DNA from: Romanomermis culicivorax
Taxonomy: Eukaryota > Nematoda > Enoplea > Mermithida > Mermithidae
Reading direction: 5' to 3'
Length of the DNA stretch: 64,000 nucleotides
Assembly (NCBI GenBank): GCA_963922205.1
Contig: CAWUHX010000139.1
Location: 744,001 to 808,000, forward strand
Both the position numbers and the translations under genes were made by a program. Within the stretch, counting starts at the first letter, position 1; each line of letters begins with the position of its first letter. This document shows positions 22,773-32,089 of the stretch, one piece after another. Under the pieces are notes generated by a model. It was not told where the DNA came from. It saw only the letters and a program-made list of their open reading frames with translations, and searched no databases.

Positions 22773-24651
22773 TCAGGATGACTTGGGCTGTTTTATTTTA
22801 TTTTTTTCATTTGTTTTTATCTTAGACATTTCTAACAGAGCTCGACCAAAAGAAATATTTTGCTGTGCAGAACAACTGTTTCGGAGTCTAGATTTCCGTT
22901 TAGCTATATACCAAATGAGAAAAACGTATGCTAGGTAGCATATAGCTAAAAGAATAAGGATGATGACCACCCTATTCAAAATAAGCTGAAGGGGTTCATT
23001 GATAAGGTTATGAAAAATTTTTTGACAATATATCACCTTCCGTTCTAAGAACGTACTCAAAAGATTGGCCTACTCCCTGCACGGTGGTCTTGACACCTGT
23101 TCCCGCGCCTAAAAGAGTACTATATATTGCGTCTGGTTGTAATGAAAGAGCTGAGGTATAGTTAACAACATTGTTCAAAATAGCTTCTAACTTTTGCGTT
23201 TTGGATAGATATTGGCATAAAAATGCAAAAGTCGTTGGCGCTAAAGCCAATTTGTCATGAAAAATAGATGGGGTATCGAACTGAAACATCTTATGATGAC
23301 CCCTCTACAGTAGTTCCATAGGCACATGGCTAACGTGAATAGGTTCAGTTTTAGTAGTCCATCTTGAGTTTTTCTTAAAAATAGAAACGGGTTGATGGGC
23401 ACAGTCAACTGTCGGACTAAATTCTGTTTGGTCTTGACCACCTGGGGTCACAAACATCGTATAATTTTCAACAAGAACGGGTATATACTTATAACATGTG
23501 GAACCTATTTTATGGTCATCATACGTTTTATGAACTTTTACTTTTCTGCAGGACCATACAGTTAAAATTTCGCCAGTAAAGTCAGCTGTTATATCTTGCC
23601 GTTGAAGCACAGCACGGATTCCAAGAGTAGGGTAAAAAAAAAGCATTTGCCAAATGATATCTAAATATTTTTGAGCATACTGGCACATTTCTAGCCAAAC
23701 ATATTGGAAATTTTCTTTTTCGTTTTCAAATATTTTGTACTCAAGATAATTCAGCTTTGCATTTACTGGATCTGATGAGAGATTGCTAGGTTTTTGATAT
23801 TGTGTTCGTCCATGTTATATCCATTTTTGATTATAAGTACAATTCCTTGATAGGTAGATAAGGCATTAGAAAGTTCCGGACAATTTTTGTAAGCTGATTT
23901 AATTTTAAAGGCTCCTAGAAGTTGGTCAATTATGATGTACATACCACTAATTTTAGCCTTTTGAAATTACTGGACAAATATGTGAGAAGGTTGTTTGATT
24001 CCAGATGATTGTGCTTTCATGATTGGTACATTTTCCAGCTGTAGGTATGCAACCGCCCAGATCTCCTAGGTCAGAGGTCAAAAGTTTTCCATCCCAAGTG
24101 GCGACATTTCCTTCCTCTATGAAAAAATTTTCGGATGTTTGACAAAAATCTTTACAGCACCAAGAAAAATTTAGCATCAAGGATTGATTGGTGGACCAAA
24201 GTCTTTCGTGCATTTTTACTAATGGTTGATTGTGATAGGTTTTACTTTGAACTACTTTGGTACACTGTAAAGGACTGACATTTGTTGTGGAAATTTTATC
24301 AGTAACGATCCCTTTGGACCCAAAGAAACCCATATTTGTGCACATGAGATGATATCTTACAAAGCATTTGGAAGCTTTGGTAAGGATTGGTTCACTCCTT
24401 GGAACAAAAACGGACACATTTAGGGAGTATGGTTTTGACATTTTAGATGGTGGTCTGCAAGTTATATTTTTTGGAGTTTCAAGAGCATGTCCAGACTTCG
24501 ATGCACCACAAATTTGATATTCTTTACTAAAAACATTGATAGGCGATACTAAAATTAATATAATAAAGTAAAAAATCGACACAAATTTAATATTTCTAAA
24601 ATCTATTTGAAAATTTTTGGCACTGCAAATCTTCGACCTCTTGTGAGCCAA
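22773..24651 (-). pseudogene. Envelope-like membrane glycoprotein, broken
   Basis: Predicted class of product: a virus-like surface glycoprotein placed in a retrotransposon. The first frame (24651-23953) has a hydrophobic N-terminal segment (FYFIILILVSPINVF, about residues 28-42) that can act as signal peptide, then a cysteine-rich ectodomain with several N-glycosylation sequons (NIT, NVS, NQS, NFS, NQT). A middle part (23688-23305) contains an evenly spaced Cys pattern (SCRKV ... GSTCYKYIPV). The last part (23060-22773) has a strong membrane segment (VVIILILLAICYLAYVFLIW) and a basic tail. Parts lie in different frames, so several frameshifts break the gene. The pattern resembles class III-type glycoproteins such as those of chuviruses, which BEL/Pao elements are known to have captured; this link is my impression, not tested. 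No restored protein is given. Confidence 0.65.
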
Positions 24652-24657
24652 AGTTGA

Positions 24658-24933
24658 TCAGACGGCTTTTTTAGCCTTGAAAAGTAAAAGAATAGGTAGA
24701 AAGGCAATGAGGAAGGAAAAGATTGCATTTAGCTTACGTGTAATAATTTGTGATAATTGGAGTTTAATATTTGATGCATGTTTGGTAAGCTTCTCCTTGA
24801 CAATGGGATCATCTTCATGATTGCATTCCATCTCAATTGTATTGAGAGCAAATGTCAATTTGTCAACTGCAATTTGATGCTCGTCAACAAATGGCATTTT
24901 AGGACGATCGTCCACTTCCATGGCTGGTTCCAA
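24658..24933 (-). CDS. Small membrane-anchored ORF between gag and env-like gene
   Basis: A 91-codon frame ending a few bases before the envelope-like frame begins. It is acidic at its start (MEVDDRPKMPF), helical in the middle (VDKLTFALNTIEMEC) and ends with a hydrophobic membrane segment (FSFLIAFLPILLLFKA). Upstream, the same frame can be read further to about 25100 through one TGA and includes a small cysteine cluster (FCTCKYC). It could be a separate accessory protein, the C-terminal part of a gag-fusion, or a leader/stable-signal-like peptide for the glycoprotein. I know no family for it. Confidence 0.5.
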   Translation of the reverse strand: MEPAMEVDDRPKMPFVDEHQIAVDKLTFALNTIEMECNHEDDPIVKEKLTKHASNIKLQLSQIITRKLNAIFSFLIAFLPILLLFKAKKAV

Positions 24934-25162
24934 GTGGGTTTCAGCTGCTGGCTTAGGTTGCTTTGATGGTATAGACGTTGAGGAATTTTGATCATTGCTT
25001 TGTCATCCACCATACTGTGGACAGTACTTGCATGTACAAAATGGTGCTAAATTACAGTTAACATATTCATCTGATAACAAGGATGATGTAGTCTCTGGAT
25101 AAAAAATTGCTAAATTTTCATCTTTCTAGATCAATGGAATTGATTGTGTTTTGATGAAAAGG

Positions 25163-26484
25163 TCATCTTGGATTACCATAATTTTGATGATTAGTTGAAA
25201 AATTATTTTGCTGTGGGAAGTTTCTTTGAAAATTGTCTTCATTCCTAATCATATGTTGATTACCTTTCCGTTTGGACATGATGCAGGCTGACGTTTTGTG
25301 GCCTGTCCTACTACAATTTCTACAAGGTGATCGGCATTGGTGTTTCAAGTGTCCAATTCCGTTGCATATTGCACATTTCGGATTTTGAAATTGTTGCTCT
25401 GGTTAGCGGTTTCCACAATTTTCTTTAGGTAGTGTGTGTATTCGTTTTAACACAACTTACAATACCATCGTGGTTAAACAGCAGTTCATTTAATTTAATT
25501 TTGCAATTCCTGAATTGCATTTTCAAGTTTTTTCACTTTCTGATCTTGTAATGCTAAAGAACAGATTGTATTATTAGCAGATGATTGGCCATTATAGATA
25601 TCTTCTCTCATGAGCTGTGACTCTGTGTAACAGGCTGCTTTGCATGCATCAGACAGAATTCTCTAAAATTGATGACCTCACATATTTGGTTTTTTAGGCC
25701 AGGTAAGAAATAGGTTTTATGATAGTCTGTTTTTGCATTTTTGTCAAGATTAGGATATGCTGCACATGCTAATTTGCGAGTGCATCAAGATATTCTAGTA
25801 CAGTTTCATTGAAATGCTGATTACAATCATAAATAATTTGCCGATGAACATCGGAATCTCTACCATCTGGGTAAATTCTAATGAGTTCCTGCTTAGATTG
25901 ATCATAAGTATTTGGAGGATTGTTGCAACATTTTAATTCCCTGAAGAAAGCTTGTGCTGCTCCTGCTAGATTAGCTTCAAGGTAAGCCTTTTTGTACACA
26001 TCATCCGTGTCAGAAATACCTTGTAAACACATATACTGCTCCAATTTCTCAAACCATTCTAACCAAATTTTAACCCAAAGATGCGGAAAACATTGAAGGT
26101 GGTCTCATGGGCAAGATAGGGTTGAATCGCATTGCTCTTCTTATTTCTTCAGTAGTGTCAACTAGGTTCACTGTTTCAAGTATTTGAGTAAGATCAGAAA
26201 TTTTTCTGTTCGTGTCAGCTAAGCTTGCATCGTCTAATCTAGCATAAAGATCATTCATTGTCTGATCAATAGGTGTGAGAATATTTTTTAGGGCTACGAT
26301 TAATAGTCAGTTCAAGTGTATTTGGATCAAAATCAGTCATTTCACCAGTTTGATTGTTGTCCTCACACAAAACTGACTGTTTTGCGCTTTCAATAATTGT
26401 ACTATACTGGTCACTTAAAGATAAGTTTGCATTTGATAATGGTTGATTTTTAAAATGTTTGGAGCTGGATCTTGTTTTGTCCAC
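25163..26484 (-). pseudogene. gag: capsid and double zinc-knuckle nucleocapsid
   Basis: Structural protein that packages the element RNA. Starting with MDKTRSSSKHFKNQ at 26484, the capsid region continues in other frames (26258-26070, 26044-25769) with the Gag-type segment FFRELKCCNNPPNTY and a WLEWFEKLEQYM motif just upstream. Two CCHC knuckles follow near the end, CAICNGIGHLKHQC and CRNCSRTGHKTSAC, both of form C-x2-C-x4-H-x4-C, then a basic Asn/Gln-rich tail. Frame changes near 26262 and 26057 and stops in the middle make the gene non-functional here. Length is in the normal range for Gypsy gag. Confidence 0.88.
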
Positions 26485-26539
26485 TGTAAAAATTTGTAAA
26501 AAAAAATAAGAAAATTTATAAGAAACTACAAAAAATAAG

Positions 26540-26558
26540 TTTTCACTTGTCTGTGAAA
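26540..26558 (-). ncRNA. Additional plain hairpin before the gag start
   Basis: TTTTCAC and GTGAAAA form a perfect 7-bp stem with a short loop, between the five-hairpin array and the gag start. It lacks the conserved internal-loop motif. Confidence 0.4.
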
Positions 26559-26565
26559 AATGAGA

Positions 26566-26890
26566 TTTCTATGCTGGCCAACCAAATTTACAAAGGAAAA
26601 GCTAGCCGTGCTGTAGAAAAATAGTATTTCCAAAAATTAAATGTGCTTGTTACCCACAATGTGTGAAAGTAACTGTGCTGCAGGATTATCAAGAAAATAA
26701 ATTCCTATGCTTGTTATCACTAGCTCAACCTGATAACAGTGCTGTAGAAATAATGATGAATTTCTATGCTGATTATCTGTGAATAATCGTGCTGTAGAAA
26801 ATATAGTAAGAATCTGATAGCTCTCCAAAATAGTTGAAAATTAACTGTAAAAGTCCTATGCTGGTTGATACAGAACCGTGCTGTAGAACT
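26566..26890 (-). ncRNA. Tandem array of five related RNA hairpins in the 5' leader
   Basis: In element sense the leader carries five copies of one design at 26852-26890, 26761-26800, 26701-26751, 26641-26684 and 26566-26619, spaced about 60-90 nt. Each is UUCUACAGCAC, a variable stem-loop, then AGCAUAGRA. CUA pairs with UAG outside; CAGCAC/AGCA forms a conserved internal loop. The distal stems differ in sequence but still pair: GGUU/AACC, GAUUAU/AUAAUC, UGUUAUCA/UGAUAACA, GUUAC/GUAAC and GGCUAGC with GUUGGCC. G-U pairs occur only if the minus strand is the RNA, which is the sense strand of the element. Copy 2 (26641-26684) has a weakened outer stem. Likely roles are packaging, dimerisation or translation control of genomic RNA; unproven. 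Confidence 0.75.
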
Positions 26891-27080
26891 GAAAGTTGTG
26901 CACTAAGAAAACTGTACTTTGGTCACTAGATAATTTACTCCTTAACTGATAATGACACAAAAATACCGGAAAATTTTGAAAAATAATAACAACAACATGC
27001 ACAGCTAAACTATAAAAAAAAATTTTATTTCTGTAAAATTTTAGAATTTTGTTGTATAGTCACCAAAAATTAAATTTTTA

Positions 27081-27092
27081 CCAGCCTCGCCA
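27081..27092 (-). promoter_or_regulatory. Primer-binding site
   Basis: In element sense, TGGCGAGGCTGG begins five bases after the 5' LTR end. The TGG start is what pairs with the CCA end of a tRNA primer. I cannot say which tRNA. Confidence 0.6.
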
Positions 27093-27097
27093 ACTTT

Positions 27098-27891
27098 TGT
27101 CAGGGGCAAATGACAAAATGTAGATTTCTTTTTTTAATTTTATTTGAAACACACAAAAATCTAATTGAATACCCTTTTTCTGGCAAAAAAAAAGCGTGGC
27201 GCCATTATGGGAATATGAACATACAACACAATGACAAGCAAATTGTAACTACGATACGATAAAATCAGTAACACACAAAATCTCCAAGTTATCAGTTGTT
27301 TAAAAATATAGAATAATATGATGAAAAAGTAACAACATGGGCAAACGCCAAAATTCTAGGATAAAGAAAAAAAGGATAAAAGTAAAAGAAGTAAAAAGTC
27401 TAGAAGAATTTAGATATTTATATTAAAACTGGTATTGTTAGGTTATGTGAGGAGGTATTATGGTAAGGGGATTATGGTAGTTTAAGGTGTGGTAAAATTA
27501 ACCTAGGTTTCATTAAAGTTAGGGAAGAATAGGACATTAGGTCGGATTTTTTGTAAGATAGTTTGACTAGGTAGCTTTTGCTAAGATAAATAGTTAACAG
27601 GCGCATTTAGGCCAAACCGCATTAGCCAAAGGCTAATGAATCAACCACATATGCTCTGGTATAGATTTTGTAGATTTAGGATTAATGTTTTATGAAATTT
27701 GGTCAATGTTATTTTAACGAAATTTGGTCAATGTTGGAATTCTTGGGGTCGGGTGGTGGCTAGGAACCAGTGACAAGATTACTAATTACATAGAAAAAGA
27801 ATAAAAATATAAAAACGATTAATTAAGGCCAACTACAGTAACCTTTCTATAAATATTATGCAAAATATTCTAAACTAATTTCTTCTTTACA
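27098..27891 (-). repeat. 5' LTR (794 bp)
   Basis: It matches 18246-19011 end to end with the same TGT...ACA termini. The main difference is a short duplication around 27689-27735, where AAATTTGGTCAATGTT occurs twice. A TATA-like box (27415-27426 region) and AATAAA (27144-27139) are in the same relative places as in the other LTR, so transcription would start around 27400 and run leftward. Confidence 0.92.
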
Positions 27892-28858
27892 ATTAGGACC
27901 GAAAGGAGAAGAGGCGGAAGTCAAACCATTAAGTTATCATTGAATTTATCCGATCTCACCTACAGAGCATTGAGCTCAGATCTCACCATTTCATGTGTTC
28001 CTCATTTCATTCCTGTTTCTCATTGTTGACTTTGGGTTTTGGAACTGTTCATTTGATCTTCTTGCTTCTGCAAAGCAAACAAAAAAGGTTAGTTGGTATG
28101 TCTGATAGCACAATATATGGCTGCATTGCCCTGTATACACAGGTGGACAAAACCTCATTTGAAATACCACACCTCCACACAAATGAAATATAAGAGTACA
28201 CTGATGCTTGTAGGGACATATTTGTGACGATTACTGTTGTTTCCCCTGCCTCCACACAATCAAATACAAAAAACTGCACCTGCCCACCAAAATACACTCC
28301 AGGGCAACATTATGAAGGCATTGGAAATTAAGATCAATGGTCATTGAAAAAGGGATGTTTTTTGACATTGTTTTCAGCTTGATAGCCATTTTTCTTTTTT
28401 GTACTTATTTTTAGTCTTGGGGATAACATTAAGCTTCATAAGCAGAAAGCCAACACTCTCTATTAGTTAAAGTTTTAATGTTTTCCTATTTCAATCCAAA
28501 TAATCTTAATTCTCATTTTTTGGGATTGAGAGACTCAAATTTTCATGTGGAGAAAAATGTCATACCACTGAATTCTGAAAGTAATTTCCTGTAGTCTTCC
28601 TACTGCTCTGATCACGATTTTACTGTAATTGTTACAGATTCTCTTGAAATTTCAAATATCCGTCTCACTGTAGTTTATATATCTGACAAAACTTTTTCAG
28701 TCTTTTTTATTCTGCATTGAGTCATCACATCATCTACTTTTTGCCTGCAGTTTCATTAGAAAATAATTTTTCGCCAGTTACAAGGGGAAAAAAGCTGGCC
28801 TTAATTTTTGTTCTCTAAAGTATAATTCTTAGGGATGGCTCCACCTATTCCCAGGACT
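27892..28858. other. Right flank of the retrotransposon, no gene seen
   Basis: Short frames on both strands around 27991-28297 have no recognisable motif. No repeat ends were found. Confidence 0.45.
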
Positions 28859-29079
28859 CAATACGTTATACCCTTGTCATTAGCTGCAGCTCAGCTGTAG
28901 CTTTACTCATACACAAAATCATGTTGAGAAAGTTAAGCTGCAGCAGAACTGCAGCTGAGCTGCACCTAAACAGCAATTGTATTAACATATAAAGTTGAGC
29001 CACAGCTTAACTTTCTCATATGTTTTGTGTAGGAGTTAAGCTACAGCTGAGCGTCATTAACTTTTCATGTGACGTATTG
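28859..29079. mobile_element. MITE-like hairpin element
   Basis: A 221-bp sequence with ends CAATACGT and ACGTATTG and an inner inverted repeat of about 60 bp. GCTCAGCTGTAGCTTNACTC, then ACACAAAA and GAGAAAGTTAAGCTG, is seen on the left and its complement on the right. No coding capacity and no clear target duplication, so the superfamily is unknown. Confidence 0.6.
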
Positions 29080-32000
29080 CCCAGATTTTATTCCAAAGCT
29101 TTTTGTTCGATTATCAATTTTTCACAGTCATCAGTAGTGGTTTATGGACTAGAAAAAATTTTGCTTTGTTGGAACTTTGACAGTACCTCGCATAGCAGTG
29201 GCAGTCAAGTTTTCATGGACGTTCAACATGTATGCTGTTGACTATATTAAAAATGGGAGATTATTCAGGAAATACAGGTCAAAGTATTTTTCCCATACCA
29301 TTTACTCTAAACCTAAGCACCTATATACCATAATTCTGAAGATGTTCAAAGAAATGACTAATAATGATTGTCCATGAAACTGTGTCTATCTATTGTGTTA
29401 TAAAACTGGGAGCATGGTTCTATAGAGCTAAAAGTACTAAAGAAGCTTGGTTTGTTTGGTGCACATTCAGGTTGAATGATAAAAACTGAAATTTGCAAAA
29501 GAATAATGTCAATCAAAAGTAAACATTAAAACACATAAATAAAATATAGTCTTATTTAGCGAACTTTCCAAAATCGTATTTCAATCAGTTAAAAAACTTG
29601 TTTTCTGATTCAGATATGAATGGCCATCCAATTTGGGTCTCCAAATAGATGAGCTAGACAGAACACTAACCAATATTTGGTGTTGTAACAGATGGAGCCC
29701 TAAGTGACTGGCCTTTCCATTTTGGTGGGCATGTATGTTATGGAGAAAGATATGGTGCATAAAAGCATGGTCGGTTAAATTGGGCATGAGCCACATTCGA
29801 CATCTGTTGTGATGTTCCGATGAATCACATGTAATGTTGAACCAATTTGAGTTGACTAGAAACCCTCTCATTAGAGCTTCTTATATATATTTATCCATCA
29901 TTTTGCAACCAAAGGGTGGGCTGACCCAAAGAAAAGCAGCAAAATTTATCCTACAAAATTCAGCTACACTCAAACTGTCTAAACCTCATATAGTTCATTT
30001 TTCCACATTTTTTCCGAGAAATTAAAATTATCATTCTCATAACCTAAGAAAATAATTGGAAATGGAAAGAAAATTACATTGAAATGGGCTCTACTTACTG
30101 TCTATCCAACATCTACTGTCTCATACAAGTTATGTGTGACCTATGTCATACACTGAGCCCTTTCTGCTTCATCATCCTTACATGATTCAGTCTCTTGCTA
30201 GTATGAGGATCTTCCACAAAGTGGAAACAGAAAATTAGGACCTGATTGGGAGGGCAAAACAGGATGATGAAGGCCTTTTTTGGACACACCACAATGTATT
30301 AAACAAGACCTTCATGCCACTTGTTTTCTTTGTAATGGGCTCAAATTCATCCATAAATATTTCTGAATCATGAACACTACATGTAGCATATTTTTACTGT
30401 ATGGGTAGGAGCATCATATATCAGTGTACCATATATGTTCATTTTGCTCTACTTAATGATACAGTTCTGAGGCATTCACACAGCTACTACAAAAGGCTTA
30501 AAAATGGTTAGATTATGCAACATGCTGTATTCATTTTTTATGTTACCATGTAGAGGATTTAATGACAAAATATCTAGTACATGAAGTAAAAAACCTTTTT
30601 CAAGTTTGCATTTTTCTTTAGTATTTCTACTGGTTCACACACCTAAGCTCCAATACTTGCAGCCCATGCTCATGCATAAGACAGAATTAACTCTAACGTG
30701 TGCAAGTAGGCCTCCCATGCATTTGTCTTTCCATCAGCTAGCATTTTGTTCTGATTGAGAAGCCTCTCTTACCATCAACATAGACAACACCTCTATAGGG
30801 CCCAATGTGTACTTCTCTATTGGTATGTGCATTTTGAATATGGACATTGGTCTGTTTGCTTAGCTATGTCAACCCAGAATAGCTTTCTCCATATCTCTTT
30901 ACAGGATATTCATTTTGGGGTATGGCACCCATATCTTTTGGTTTGTACTGTATTTGTAGTGTATGTATGTTTTACCTGCATCACAATGGTATGCTTTTGT
31001 TAGTAGGTATGTTTCTCTATCTCTGCATGTACATACAGACTGCAGATCTCATATCCAAAAACTTGACTTGGTTTATGTGGATGTCCTGCCCTTGGAATTA
31101 GTTCCCATTCTTTTGTTGTCACCTTCGAGTGATCTTCCTCCATTCGTAATCACCGCATTCTTCTCAGACTGATCTCTTCTGGGAATCACTCAATCATAAC
31201 CATCATTTCCCAGAGTTTTCCCCCTTCCATGGAATTCTTTCCAGTATGATCTATTATTCTAGGTACCATTCCTCTGCATCAATTCATCTGTTCCTCTATG
31301 GTTCTTTGTGGGAATCAGTGGATTAACTCCTTTGTCATGTGGAATGATTCCTACATCCATTGATGCTCACTCTTCAGTGAAAGGTTTTTCCAGGTGTACT
31401 TATCCCTAACCTACAGTATCCACTGGCCCACATCTACTGTGGCTAATCTTTTCACTTCAGCCACATTATTACCAACACACCAACTCTGTCATTTGTGTGG
31501 ACATTGCAAGGCTGATAAAAAATTTAATTTCCCTCTTCTTCTGGCCTCTTTGTTCTTCAACTTTTTGTAATTTTTGTAATTTTCTTTTTTTAACTTTTTG
31601 TAAATAAACTTTATGGTCAACAAATTGGGGATTAGTGTCTCAGCTTATGTCCAAAAACTTCTTCAACTCAGCAGGCATAAGACTTGCATATGTAAGTTCT
31701 AAATAAATTGGGTAAGAACATCTTCACAATAATGAGGCATTTCTTCTGTCATCAATAGCATTGCCCAGCAATAATATGGATAATTCATTTTAATTGCGTA
31801 ATGCCAGGTTGAAGGGCTGCTAGAATCCAACAGTCAATAGTCACCAGAATTTGAGGTTTATATCTTTTAAAAGAGGATGTCTATGTTGCCAGCTGTTAGA
31901 GAATTTCTAAGACATATCTTCAGAAGAAGTAGAAGAATAAGAACAACAACAAAAAAATAACCAAGAACAGGGTAGTGGGTATGATGATATTGAGGTTGTT

Positions 32001-32080
32001 GATGAATGGTATGGAGATGAGACAGTTGGTGGTCTCGAGCAGCAATCAGGTGGACCATTTGATGCATCAGAATTCTACTA
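29080..32080. other. Gene-less stretch
   Basis: No domain was recognised in any frame. A minus-strand frame at 29581-29871 has a faintly Tc1-like WFNIT string but nothing else to support it. 30600-31620 is pyrimidine-rich on the plus strand. Confidence 0.4.
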
Positions 32081-32089
32081 TATAGTGAA

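Larger units (their letters stand above)
18246..27891 (-). mobile_element. Ty3/Gypsy-class LTR retrotransposon with envelope-like gene between gag and pol
   Basis: A 9646-bp element oriented on the minus strand. In reading direction it has: 5' LTR (27891-27098), PBS, structured leader, gag with two CCHC knuckles, a small membrane ORF, an envelope-like glycoprotein gene, aspartic protease, reverse transcriptase with YLDD, RNase H, integrase (HHCC plus DDE), PPT and 3' LTR (19011-18246). The order RT-RNase H-integrase places it in the Ty3/Gypsy class. Several frameshifts and stops in gag, env and pol show that this copy is no longer autonomous. The LTRs are still very similar, differing mainly by scattered changes and a short duplication, so insertion is fairly recent. 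The position of the envelope-like gene is unusual: in retroviruses and known env-bearing Gypsy elements it normally follows pol. Confidence 0.9.

Noticed and set aside
29581..29871. 96-codon minus-strand frame with WFNIT, faintly Tc1-like
   Set aside because: Only a few residues match the SRFNIT region; the following GGGSVMVWG-type block and catalytic acids are missing.
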